From an uncultured Prevotellaceae bacterium (GTDB lineage Bacteria > Bacteroidota > Bacteroidia > Bacteroidales > Bacteroidaceae): a stretch of 8,852 nucleotides of DNA. Each line of letters begins with the position of its first letter. Position 1 is the first letter of the stretch. Both the position numbers and the translations under genes were made by a program. The notes under the pieces are model-generated. The model worked only from the letters and a program-made list of their open reading frames with translations. It was not told where the DNA came from and did no database searches. Below, piece by piece: positions 1 to 7,453 of the stretch. The stretch is from contig CALELI010000050.1 in the NCBI GenBank assembly GCA_937902455.1, positions 1-8,852 on the forward strand, written 5' to 3'.

Positions 1-44
1 CTTGTTCCTCCCCTTTTGAGGGGAGGCTAGGTAGGGTCTTAAAC
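1..44. repeat. Inverted repeat copy A downstream of lon, with internal hairpin
   Basis: These 44 bases are the exact reverse complement of 2799-2842, so the same repeat flanks lon on both sides in opposite orientation. The copy may extend beyond the window edge. Positions 7-26 contain a self-complementary core, CCTCCCC-TTTTGA-GGGGAGG (7-bp stem, 6-base loop), followed by GCTAGGTAGGG. It lies just past the lon stop codon, so the hairpin could end lon transcription, but there is no clean U-tract and this role is inferred. It resembles a dispersed REP-like intergenic element. Confidence 0.85.
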
Positions 45-68
45 TCTAAACTCTCAACTCTAAACTCT
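41..68. repeat. AAACTCT heptamer array over the lon stop codon
   Basis: Four consecutive 7-base units: AAACTCT, AAACTCT, CAACTCT, AAACTCT. Read on the minus strand they encode the last residues of Lon and its TAG stop (46-48). Related heptamers recur at 2783-2803 (inverted) and at 7097-7159. Confidence 0.85.
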
Positions 69-2529
69 CAGAAACCTTCAACTCAATAGGGTTGCTGACT
101 TTTTCGTCTAATAATGCAAGGGCAAGCACGTCGATGAAGTTCTCCACATAGTGGAAAGTGACACCCTTCACATATTTCTCAGGAATCTGTCTGATGTCTT
201 TCTCGTTCTCCTTGCAGATGATGATGTCGGTGATTCCGGCTCTCTTGGCAGCAAGAATCTTTTCCTTGATGCCGCCTACTGGAAGTACCTTTCCTCTCAG
301 GGTCATTTCTCCCGTCATGGCGAGGTTTGCACGCACTTTCCTCTGGGTGAGGGCCGATGCGATGGCCGTCGTCATGGTGATTCCTGCCGATGGTCCGTCC
401 TTTGGCACGGCACCTTCCGGTACATGAAGATGGATGTTCCAGTTGTCGAAAATCCTGTAGTCGATGCCAAGCATGTCCGGGTGGGCCTTGAGGTACTCGA
501 GTGCCAGGGTGGCTGACTCCTTCATCACGTCGCCGAGGTTACCTGTCAGGGTGAGCTTGCTGCCCTTGCCCTTGCTGAGGCTGGTCTCGATGAAGAGGAT
601 TTCCCCACCTACAGCCGTCCAGGCAAGTCCTGTCACTACTCCTGCATAGTCGTTGCCCTGATATTTGTCGCGGCTGAAACGCTCCGGCCCGAGGATGTCA
701 GCGACTTCCTGCTTGCCTATTTCCTTCTTAGGCAGTTCCTTCGTCTTGGCATACTCGTACGTCATCTTGCGGAGCAACTTGTTGATCTGCTTGTCGAGTT
801 CCCTGACTCCGGATTCACGGGTATAGTCCTCGATGATTTTCTCGATTGCCTGTGTGGACAGCTTTATCTTCTTGTCCTTCATGCCGAGATTGTCCAGTTC
901 CTGAGGAACGAGATGGCGTTTTGCAATCTCTATCTTCTCTTCTGTAAGGTATCCGCTCACCTCGATGAGTTCCATTCTGTCGAGGAGTGGGGCAGGGATG
1001 GTTGATATGTTGTTGGCTGTGGCTATGAACATCACGTTGCTGAGGTCGTAGTCGCAGTCAAGATAATTGTCGTGGAAGGCGCTGTTCTGCTCTGGGTCGA
1101 GTACTTCCAGGAGTGCTGATGCAGGGTCGCCGTGCATTCCGTCCTGTCCGACCTTGTCGATTTCGTCGAGGATGAACACAGGATTTGAACTGCCGGCTTT
1201 CTGGATGTTCTTGATGATTCTTCCAGGCATGGCACCGATGTAGGTCTTTCTGTGTCCGCGGATTTCCGCCTCGTCGTGAACTCCGCCGAGCGATACACGG
1301 ACATATTTCCTCTTCATAGCCTTTGCGATACTCTTTCCAAGACTGGTCTTTCCCACTCCTGGAGGGCCGTAAAGGCAGATGATAGGGCTCTTGAAGTCGC
1401 CTCTTGTCTGGAGCACGGCGAGGTGTTCAAGGATTCGTTCCTTCACCTTCTCCATGCCGTAATGGTCCTTGTTGAGAACTCTCTCTGCATTCTGCAGGTT
1501 GAGGTTGTCCTTTGTCATTTCGCGCCAAGGAAGTGAGAGGAGGGTCTCCAGATAGGCGTACTGTACCTGGTAGTCAGGGTTGCCTGTGGCATAGTGACGC
1601 AGTTTCTCCAGTTCCTTGTAGAACAGTTCTGCTGTGGCCTCGTCCCAGTCCTTGTCGAGCGACCATCCCCTCAGCTTCTCGTAGTCGCTGGTTGCTCCGT
1701 CACCCAGTTCTTCCTGGATATTCCGCATTTCCTGCTGCAGGAAGTATTCGCGTTGCTGTCTGGTCAGGTCTTCCTGAGTCTTGTTCTGGATATTTGCCTT
1801 AAGCGATGCAAACTGATACTCTCTGTTGAGATATTCCAGCAGACGGTAGGCCCTCAGGCGCAGGTTGTCGATTTCGAGCAAGTCCATTCTCTCCCTGTTG
1901 GAGATAGGAATGTTGGAACAGAGGAAATTGAGGAAAAACTCTCTCTTCTGCAGGCTCTTGAGCCGAGGTTCATCGGGCATTGGCAGTTCTCCATGAGAGT
2001 GGAAGAACTTCACTGCTACGTCCTTGCATGCTTCTATTACTGCGATGAACTCCTTGTCGCGTGCGGAAGGATGGTCTTCCGGATATTCGCTTACGTGACC
2101 AGTAAGATATTCTCCGTTGTGTGTGACGTCAATCAGTTTTATTCTCGTATGTCCCTGCAGCAGTGCGGTCTTCGAACCGTCGGGCAGTTCGAGCATCTTC
2201 ACGGCCTTTGCCAGCACACCGGTGCCGTAGAGTTGCGAGAAGTCAGGATCGTCAATAGTATCGTCTTTCTGGCAGAACACACCGATTGGCTTGTTCTGTT
2301 TGATGGCGTCGTTCAATAGTTTCAGAGATGTCCTGCGTGCCACGTTCACCGGCAACAGGGTACCTGGGAATATCATCATGTTCCTCAGCGGCAGGATTGG
2401 AATTGTCTCGTCGCCGATATTCAGGTCCTCCAGTTTCACCCTCAGCGGATCAATGTCCGTAATCACCGAAATATGCTGGCCGCCAGTGGCCATCCCGTCA
2501 ATTATATCATCGAATAGTTTCATATACAC
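46..2529 (-). CDS. lon: ATP-dependent Lon protease (endopeptidase La)
   Basis: Complete 827-residue Lon, close to the usual length for bacterial LonA. It is a cytoplasmic homohexamer that unfolds and degrades misfolded and short-lived regulatory proteins using ATP. Seen in the sequence: N-terminal substrate-binding (LAN) domain from about residue 42 (IPILPLRNMMIFPG); coiled-coil part around 240-275; AAA+ module with Walker A GPPGVGKTS (388-396) and Walker B FILDEIDK (452-459); C-terminal S16 protease domain with the catalytic serine in PKDGPSAG (S714) and the lysine in GGIKEK (K757), spaced 43 residues apart as in E. coli Lon (S679/K722). The start has two nearby ATGs (MYM); the first lies about 28 bases below the predicted transcription start. 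The last residues (about SESLELRV) are encoded by an AAACTCT heptamer array and look non-conserved. The gene stands alone, bracketed by inverted repeats. Confidence 0.98.
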   Translation of the reverse strand: MYMKLFDDIIDGMATGGQHISVITDIDPLRVKLEDLNIGDETIPILPLRNMMIFPGTLLPVNVARRTSLKLLNDAIKQNKPIGVFCQKDDTIDDPDFSQLYGTGVLAKAVKMLELPDGSKTALLQGHTRIKLIDVTHNGEYLTGHVSEYPEDHPSARDKEFIAVIEACKDVAVKFFHSHGELPMPDEPRLKSLQKREFFLNFLCSNIPISNRERMDLLEIDNLRLRAYRLLEYLNREYQFASLKANIQNKTQEDLTRQQREYFLQQEMRNIQEELGDGATSDYEKLRGWSLDKDWDEATAELFYKELEKLRHYATGNPDYQVQYAYLETLLSLPWREMTKDNLNLQNAERVLNKDHYGMEKVKERILEHLAVLQTRGDFKSPIICLYGPPGVGKTSLGKSIAKAMKRKYVRVSLGGVHDEAEIRGHRKTYIGAMPGRIIKNIQKAGSSNPVFILDEIDKVGQDGMHGDPASALLEVLDPEQNSAFHDNYLDCDYDLSNVMFIATANNISTIPAPLLDRMELIEVSGYLTEEKIEIAKRHLVPQELDNLGMKDKKIKLSTQAIEKIIEDYTRESGVRELDKQINKLLRKMTYEYAKTKELPKKEIGKQEVADILGPERFSRDKYQGNDYAGVVTGLAWTAVGGEILFIETSLSKGKGSKLTLTGNLGDVMKESATLALEYLKAHPDMLGIDYRIFDNWNIHLHVPEGAVPKDGPSAGITMTTAIASALTQRKVRANLAMTGEMTLRGKVLPVGGIKEKILAAKRAGITDIIICKENEKDIRQIPEKYVKGVTFHYVENFIDVLALALLDEKVSNPIELKVSESLELRV

Positions 2530-2563
2530 ATTTATATTTTTCGCATATGCGCGTAATCAAGTG

Positions 2564-2594
2564 CAAAGGTAGCAATAAAAAATGAATAATGAAG
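2564..2594 (-). promoter_or_regulatory. Predicted lon promoter (Bacteroidetes type)
   Basis: On the minus strand a perfect TAnnTTTG -7 box (TACCTTTG, forward 2564-2571) lies 34 bases before the lon start. Twenty bases further upstream the -33 position reads TTC instead of TTG, so that half is weak. The 18-base spacer CATTATTCATTTTTTATT is identical and in register with that of the promoter at 8015-8045. No heat-shock operator was recognised. Confidence 0.65.
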
Positions 2595-2608
2595 AATGAA
2601 TAATGAAA
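2565..2608. repeat. 44-bp direct repeat, copy 1 (contains heptamer array)
   Basis: Identical over 44 bases to 2738-2781 in the same orientation. It starts AAAGGTAGC and consists mainly of four heptamers (AATGAAT, AATGAAG, AATGAAT, AATGAAA at 2581-2608). Its left edge falls inside the lon -7 box. Confidence 0.9.
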
Positions 2609-2737
2609 TTTTTTTGCTACACCCTCTCCACCTCTCCCGTTATCGGGCGAGAGCAGCATCGAGCATTTCGCTTGTGGTCAGTCGTGGCTGGAAGAATGTC
2701 AGCCCGACTGGAACAAGCAATAAAGGAAATACGAGGT
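2609..2737. other. Unassigned 129-bp segment between direct repeats
   Basis: This segment is bracketed by the two 44-bp direct repeats. It contains an imperfect hairpin at about 2632-2655 (CTC-T-CCCG-TTAT-CGGG-C-GAG) next to a T-run. All three plus-strand frames and at least one minus-strand frame carry short open stretches, so none is convincing as a gene. It could be a small dispersed element that inserted upstream of lon or arose with the duplication. I do not recognise it. Confidence 0.4.
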
Positions 2738-2781
2738 AAAGGTAGCAATAAAAAATGAATAATGAAGAATGAATAATGAAA
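2738..2781. repeat. 44-bp direct repeat, copy 2
   Basis: Exact second copy of 2565-2608. On the minus strand the -7 box reads TACCTTTA here instead of TACCTTTG, because the repeat ends one base short of the final G. This copy is therefore a damaged version of the lon promoter. Confidence 0.9.
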
Positions 2782-2798
2782 AAAGTTTAGAGTTGAGG

Positions 2799-2842
2799 GT
2801 TTAAGACCCTACCTAGCCTCCCCTCAAAAGGGGAGGAACAAG
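2799..2842. repeat. Inverted repeat copy B upstream of lon, with internal hairpin
   Basis: Exact reverse complement of 1-44, with the same CCTCCCC/GGGGAGG stem. Just to its left (2783-2803) are inverted relatives of the AAACTCT heptamers, so homology to the left end continues past 44 bp but with a different number of heptamers. Confidence 0.85.
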
Positions 2843-2890
2843 AACCTTGGCCTGTGGACGGTGAAATGGAAAAATGGCGAAATGGAGAAT

Positions 2891-2925
2891 AAATTGTAAA
2901 TTGTAAATGGTAAATGGTAAATAAA
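2891..2925. repeat. AAATTGT/AAATGGT heptamer array
   Basis: Five units of 7 bases: AAATTGT twice, AAATGGT twice, then AAATAAA. It ends directly at the -33 element of the downstream promoter. Confidence 0.85.
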
Positions 2926-2926
2926 T

Positions 2927-2957
2927 TTGGCAAATCGCATGTTTATTCGTAACTTTG
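2927..2957 (+). promoter_or_regulatory. Promoter of the AAA-ATPase/nuclease-like gene
   Basis: TTG at 2927-2929, a 20-base spacer, then TAACTTTG at 2950-2957 match the Bacteroidetes consensus exactly. Transcription should begin near 2964, giving a leader of about 65 bases. The box lies inside the longest possible open frame (from 2927), which argues for translation from the downstream ATG at 3029. Confidence 0.8.
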
Positions 2958-3028
2958 CGACCGATGGTTGCTGTGTTCTTGAATATCGGCAGCGGAAAAA
3001 GTATAAACATACATATAAATATAAGAAC

Positions 3029-4645
3029 ATGGGCATATACATAAACAAGGGAAATACAGGATTCGCTGGTTACACTAATGGTGAATACATAGACAAGACA
3101 GGAATGATAGCCTACATCAATTCCACCTTGAACACAGGCAACCGCCTGACGTGCGTCACCCGTCCCCGTCGCTTCGGCAAGTCGATGGCGGCAAACATGC
3201 TGTGTGCCTACTACGACAAGTCATGCGACTCCTCTGCCCTGTTCGACCGATTCGTCATAGCGAAGGATGCGTCCTACAGGGAGCATCTGAACAAGTATTC
3301 CGTCATCTACATCGATGTAACGAACTTTACCACTGAATACAGCGGCAGGGAAGACATCATTGACATACTGCAAGCAAAAGTGAAGGCCGATGTCAGGGAG
3401 GCATATACTGCAATAGATTATGACGAAGACAGCAGTCTCATGGACGTCCTGCTTGCCATAAGCATTCATACAGGCGAGAAGTTCATCTTCATCATCGACG
3501 AGTGGGATGCCCTGTGCCGCGAGTTGGCAGATAAGCCATCCATAATGAACGAATACGTTGACTTGCTCCGACGCATGTTCAAGAGCAACGACACCCCGAT
3601 TGTCTTTGCCGGTGTCTATATGACCGGCATCCTGCCCATCAAGAAGTACGGCACACAGTCGGCGCTGAATGATTTCCGCGAATACTCCATGACCTGTGCC
3701 GGACCGTTGGCTCCGTACTTCGGTTTCCTGCCGGAAGAGGTTGAGCGGCTGGTCAGGAAACGCGACGGATTCTACAACATGCTGAAATGCTGGTACGACG
3801 GCTATATTCTGGACGACAACGGCTGGGACGGAACCCAGTTCAAGTTGTTGCGCTACCACATATACAACCCCAACTCAGTGATGCACGCCTTTATGTTCGG
3901 GCAGTGCGACAACTATTGGGCTCAGACGGAGTCGTTTGAGTCGCTCAGGCAATACATCGACAACGACTTTGACGGAGTGAAGGAAACCCTTCAGTCGCTC
4001 ATCGACGGCAAGCCGGTGAAGATAAGCACCCTGACATTCGGTAATGACATGAACCAGATTAACAGCCGCGACGAACTCTTCACGCTGATGGTACACCTTG
4101 GCTATGTGTCGTACAACAGTGCTGACCACACGGTGAGTTTCCCGAACATGGAAGTGCGGATGGAGATTCTTGAAGCCATACGCAACAGCCGCAGGCATAA
4201 GGAACTGGCAGAACTCATCAAAGCCTCCGACCGCCTGTTACAAGCCACGCAGGATATGGACGAACAAGCTGTGAAAGAAGCCGTAGAATATGTGCACAAC
4301 CACAAGGTTGCCCCGAACTTCTACAACAACGAGCAGGCTCTCCGTTCCGTAGTACGCATGGCATACCTTACTGCCATCGACGACTATCAGGATATACAAG
4401 AGCTGCCGACAGGCAAGGGCTATGCAGACATAGTCTATCTGCCACGTCCACTCTCTTCCTATCCGGCTTTGGTGATTGAACTCAAGTGGAACGAGTCCGT
4501 CAACACAGCCATCGACCAGATACGCGAGCGTGACTACCCCGAGATGCTGAAACCATTCTCCGACAATATCCTCCTCGTAGGTATCAGCTACGACAAGGAC
4601 ACCAAGGCACATGAGTGCCGGATTGAGAGAATCACAAAGGAATGA
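3029..4645 (+). CDS. AAA-ATPase-like / PD-(D/E)XK nuclease-like protein (DUF1703 type)
   Basis: 538 residues, belonging to the large Bacteroidetes family that joins an N-terminal AAA-ATPase-like domain to a C-terminal PD-(D/E)XK domain (the former DUF1703). Seen: the family start GNTGF...YIDKTGMI (8-27), a P-loop variant RPRRFGKS (45-52), Walker B FIFIIDEWD (152-160), and C-terminal NNEQALRSVVRMAY (433-446), ADIVY with D467, ELK (484-486) and Q497, matching the nuclease-fold active site. Cytoplasmic, with no signal or membrane segment. The frame stays open upstream to 2927, but a consensus promoter sits in that part, so I take the ATG at 3029, where the family similarity begins. Members are often present in many copies per genome and their biological role is not established; a DNA-directed role in defence or in mobile elements is inference. 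No partner gene is visible. Confidence 0.88.
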   Translation: MGIYINKGNTGFAGYTNGEYIDKTGMIAYINSTLNTGNRLTCVTRPRRFGKSMAANMLCAYYDKSCDSSALFDRFVIAKDASYREHLNKYSVIYIDVTNFTTEYSGREDIIDILQAKVKADVREAYTAIDYDEDSSLMDVLLAISIHTGEKFIFIIDEWDALCRELADKPSIMNEYVDLLRRMFKSNDTPIVFAGVYMTGILPIKKYGTQSALNDFREYSMTCAGPLAPYFGFLPEEVERLVRKRDGFYNMLKCWYDGYILDDNGWDGTQFKLLRYHIYNPNSVMHAFMFGQCDNYWAQTESFESLRQYIDNDFDGVKETLQSLIDGKPVKISTLTFGNDMNQINSRDELFTLMVHLGYVSYNSADHTVSFPNMEVRMEILEAIRNSRRHKELAELIKASDRLLQATQDMDEQAVKEAVEYVHNHKVAPNFYNNEQALRSVVRMAYLTAIDDYQDIQELPTGKGYADIVYLPRPLSSYPALVIELKWNESVNTAIDQIRERDYPEMLKPFSDNILLVGISYDKDTKAHECRIERITKE

Positions 4646-4710
4646 CCTACCAATACATGAACAGACGTACAACGCTTGTATGATTATAAGTCAAAAAAAT
4701 ACATAAGAAT

Positions 4711-5193
4711 ATGAAAAAATTACTTTATTTTGTTGCGATTATGGCTGGAGGGCTTTCTCTTGCCTCATGTCTGGATTCTGATGGAAACAATGCAAGTGCT
4801 GAACTCGACTTCTATGCAAGGTACGACAAGATTGAATTTAATGACAGCAACGATGTCGTGTTTACCCACTTGATTGACACAGCATTGCAGAAACTTGGAG
4901 TCCTGAGCGATCCGTATGTTTTCACTGCCATCCTGCATGAGAAGGCAGAAGTCAACTATTCAAGTCCGGACGCAGCCGTACATAATTGCTGCGTACAGGC
5001 AGACACGAAGTATCAGGCAATGCTCTCGAATGTGACTTCATCGAAGCTGAGAGAACAGATGGCAGCGATGAACGCCAAGACAGGACTGCCTCTCGACAGC
5101 CTTGACGGCTTTACGGTACATTATGCACTGCTGTATTTCGAAGGAAAGTCCGCAGGATTCCTTCCAGTGAACATCTACCCGAAGAACTACTGA
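4711..5193 (+). CDS. Small lipoprotein of unknown function
   Basis: 160 residues. The N-terminus is a lipoprotein signal: MKK, a hydrophobic stretch, then lipobox LASC with the lipidated cysteine at position 20. An acidic stretch (LDSDGN) follows, which in Bacteroidetes can direct export to the cell surface. The mature part has no transmembrane segment and is mixed polar, with a CC pair in VHNCCVQ. I do not recognise the family. The gene starts 65 bases after the preceding stop, with no TAnnTTTG box in that gap, and ends 32 bases before the PL11 lyase, so it is probably transcribed with the lyase and perhaps read through from the gene before. The neighbourhood hints at a cell-envelope role in pectin use, but nothing in the protein itself shows this. 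Confidence 0.85.
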   Translation: MKKLLYFVAIMAGGLSLASCLDSDGNNASAELDFYARYDKIEFNDSNDVVFTHLIDTALQKLGVLSDPYVFTAILHEKAEVNYSSPDAAVHNCCVQADTKYQAMLSNVTSSKLREQMAAMNAKTGLPLDSLDGFTVHYALLYFEGKSAGFLPVNIYPKNY

Positions 5194-5225
5194 ATCAAAG
5201 AACTAAACACCAAAACTAACTAATT

Positions 5226-7067
5226 ATGAAGACAAAGAAACTGACCTTGACATTGACCCTGATCCTCACGAGCACGATAGCCGTGTGGGGACAGCCGCGC
5301 TATGACTATAAGCAACTCCAGAGAGAGAACCTCGGAAGGGGAGTCGTGGCTTTCACTACCAGTAACGGCGATTCAGCCGTAGTTTCGTGGAGATATCTCG
5401 ACGAGGACTCGGAGAAGACATCCTTTAATATATATAGGAACGGCAAGCGCCTCAACAAGACTCCACTGACGGGTGCCACTTTCTTTCGTGACAGGCACGA
5501 CGGCAGTGAGACTGCAACCTATGAGGTCCGTACCGTCGACAACGGGAAGGAAAGCCACAGGAAGGACGGTTCGTTCGTCGTGAGGCCAGATGCCCCGAAG
5601 GGCTATCTCCGTGTGAAACTCGACCGGCCGGAAGGTGGTGTGACCCCTGACGGACGCCCTTACTCATATTCTCCAAACGACTGTTCCGTAGGCGATGTGG
5701 ATGGCGACGGGGAATACGAAATCATCGTCAAGTGGGACCCTTCCAATGCAAGGGACAATGCCCATGACGGCTACACGGGAAGCGTGCTCTTCGACTGCTA
5801 CAGGATAGACAGGAGCGGCGCTGCTGCTGATGGCCGTCTGTGGCGCATCGACCTTGGAAAGAATATCCGTGCAGGTGCCCACTACACGCAGTTCATGGTC
5901 TATGACCTTGACGGCGACGGAAAGGCAGAAGTCGTGATGAAGACCGGCGACGGAACAGTGGACGGACAGGGAACCATCATCGGCGACCCTCTTGCAGACC
6001 ATCGTGAGAGGAACGGACGAATACTCTCCGGCAACGAATATCTCACCGTCTTCAACGGCCAGACAGGTGCTGCAATGTGTACCGTCGACTATGTTCCTGC
6101 ACGAGGCAACCTTGCCGACTGGGGTGACAGCAACGCCAACAGAAGCGACCGCTATCTTGCCTGTGTGGCATATCTCGACGGCCGTCATCCAAGTGTCGTG
6201 ATGTGCCGTGGGTACTACACACGTGCCGTCCTCGCGGCATGGGACTGGGACGGAAAGAACCTCAGTCAGCACTGGGTGTTCGATTCCGACAAGCAGCCGC
6301 GCCACAATGGTGCCGGACAGGGAAACCACAATATCCGCGTTGCAGATGTAGACAGTGACGGCAAGGATGAGATTATCTACGGAGCCATGTGCGTCGACCA
6401 TGACGGCAGCATCCTCTATAACACCCGCTTAGGACACGGCGATGCCATGCATCTCTATGCCTTCTCGCCCGATTCCGACAGACTCCTCCTGTGGGATGTA
6501 CATGAGGGACACCCATGTTCCGAACTCCATGATGCCGCTACGGGAGAAATCCTCTTCTCCATTCCTGCAAGGGAAGACGTGGGCAGGGGAATGGCAGCCG
6601 ACATCGACCCTACGAACCGGGGACTGGAGATGTGGTCGTCTGCCTCCGGAGGCATCCGCAACATCAAGGGCGAACTGACAGCCCATCAGGGACGTGTGTC
6701 CGTGAACTCCGCAGTATGGTGGGACGGCGACCTCCTCCGCGAACTGCTCGACGGCGGCAGGGTCACCAAGTTCAACTGGCACACCGATGCCTGCGACGTA
6801 CTTCTTGACATCAACAGAGAGTGCCGGTTCAACAACGGGACGAAGAACAACCCATGTCTCTCTGCCGACATGCTTGGCGACTGGCGCGAGGAAGTGATAG
6901 TGCGGACAATCCAGAATGACGAACTGCGCATCTATTCCACCGACATTCCTACCGACCAACGTTTCCACTGCTTCATGCAGGACATCCCGTACCGCCTGAG
7001 TGTTGCAACCGAGAACGTAGCCTACAACCAGCCACCCGAACCAGGCTTCTATTTCGGAGAGAAATAA
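5226..7067 (+). CDS. Secreted rhamnogalacturonan I lyase, PL11 family
   Basis: 613 residues with a signal peptide (hydrophobic residues about 6-21, likely cut near VWG/Q23). It cleaves the rhamnose-galacturonate backbone of the pectin RG-I by beta-elimination in the periplasm or outside the cell. Seen: an N-terminal beta-sandwich-like domain (about 36-122; VAFTTSNGDSAVVSWRYL), then the eight-bladed propeller lyase domain with Ca-binding type loops DVDGDGEYE (157-165), DLDGDGKAE (227-235), DVDSDGKDE (374-382) and DHDG (391-394), the GHGD (403-406) and HEGHP (426-430) motifs, and DWREE (552-556) near the C-terminus. Length and order fit PL11 enzymes of the YesW/YesX type, and the protein ends where the family usually ends. 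Whether it is an endo- or exolyase cannot be told. No SusC/SusD pair or sensor gene lies in the window. Confidence 0.94.
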   Translation: MKTKKLTLTLTLILTSTIAVWGQPRYDYKQLQRENLGRGVVAFTTSNGDSAVVSWRYLDEDSEKTSFNIYRNGKRLNKTPLTGATFFRDRHDGSETATYEVRTVDNGKESHRKDGSFVVRPDAPKGYLRVKLDRPEGGVTPDGRPYSYSPNDCSVGDVDGDGEYEIIVKWDPSNARDNAHDGYTGSVLFDCYRIDRSGAAADGRLWRIDLGKNIRAGAHYTQFMVYDLDGDGKAEVVMKTGDGTVDGQGTIIGDPLADHRERNGRILSGNEYLTVFNGQTGAAMCTVDYVPARGNLADWGDSNANRSDRYLACVAYLDGRHPSVVMCRGYYTRAVLAAWDWDGKNLSQHWVFDSDKQPRHNGAGQGNHNIRVADVDSDGKDEIIYGAMCVDHDGSILYNTRLGHGDAMHLYAFSPDSDRLLLWDVHEGHPCSELHDAATGEILFSIPAREDVGRGMAADIDPTNRGLEMWSSASGGIRNIKGELTAHQGRVSVNSAVWWDGDLLRELLDGGRVTKFNWHTDACDVLLDINRECRFNNGTKNNPCLSADMLGDWREEVIVRTIQNDELRIYSTDIPTDQRFHCFMQDIPYRLSVATENVAYNQPPEPGFYFGEK

Positions 7068-7096
7068 GAATCCCCCTTACTTCTCTTGCAAAGTTC

Positions 7097-7159
7097 TAAA
7101 CTATCAACTCTAAACTTCCAAACTGACTCTAAACCCTAAACTATCAACTCTAAACTTTT
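7097..7159. repeat. Degenerate TAAACTC-type heptamer array
   Basis: About nine 7-base units following TAAACTA, TCAACTC, TAAACTT and related forms, beginning 30 bases after the lyase stop. It is the same sequence family as the array at 41-68, more diverged. Confidence 0.7.
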
Positions 7160-7195
7160 CTCGCAGACCCTCTCTGCAACGGTGCCACGCGGAAA

Positions 7196-7406
7196 TTGTT
7201 ACTGCACCTCAGGTGAGATGTTACTGAGTCTCAGGTGAAATGTTACTGAGTCGTGGGCCAAATGTTACTGAGTCAAACGCCGAAAAACGCCTCGTTTTGC
7301 CCTGCGACTCAGTAATATTTTTCGTGCACGTCAGTGATATGCAGAGCCCGTCTCTGTGATATCTCCACTCCTGTTCAGCAATACTCCTGCTCCCCCTCAG
7401 GTGTCT
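7196..7406. repeat. Inverted array of 22-bp units around one dyad
   Basis: On the left, four direct 22-bp units begin at 7196, 7218, 7240 and 7262, each starting (A/T)TGTTACTG, mostly followed by AGTC. On the right the inverted core (CAGTAATAT, CAGTGATAT, CTGTGATAT, CAGCAATAC) occurs at 7310, 7332, 7354 and 7376, again exactly 22 apart, with a fifth weaker match (CAGGTGTCT) at 7398. All four pairs share the midpoint 7290. The centre (about 7279-7302) is itself an imperfect hairpin, CGAAAAACG/CGTTTTG. A period of 22 is not a multiple of 3, so the structure is not explained as a repeat protein. It is more likely a DNA- or RNA-level structure. Confidence 0.8.
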
Positions 7407-7453
7407 GGCTGAACTGCGGCCCGATTGGGCAAGCTTCTCAAAACTTGCAACTG

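Noticed and set aside
1594..2319. Plus-strand open frame of 241 codons inside lon
   Set aside because: Fully antisense to conserved Lon coding sequence; it is a shadow frame.
2603..2758. Plus-strand open frame of 51 codons between the direct repeats upstream of lon
   Set aside because: The start and the end both lie in heptamer repeat, other frames of the same stretch are also open, and no promoter or motif supports it.
2927..3028. N-terminal extension of the AAA-ATPase gene from the TTG at 2927
   Set aside because: The stretch contains the gene's own -33 and -7 boxes, and the extension shows no family similarity.
3221..3859. Minus-strand open frame of 212 codons inside the AAA-ATPase gene
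   Set aside because: Antisense to the P-loop protein including the Walker B region; no promoter or recognisable domain.
7196..7406. CRISPR array
   Set aside because: Units abut with no unique spacers of constant length, half are inverted, and no cas gene is present.
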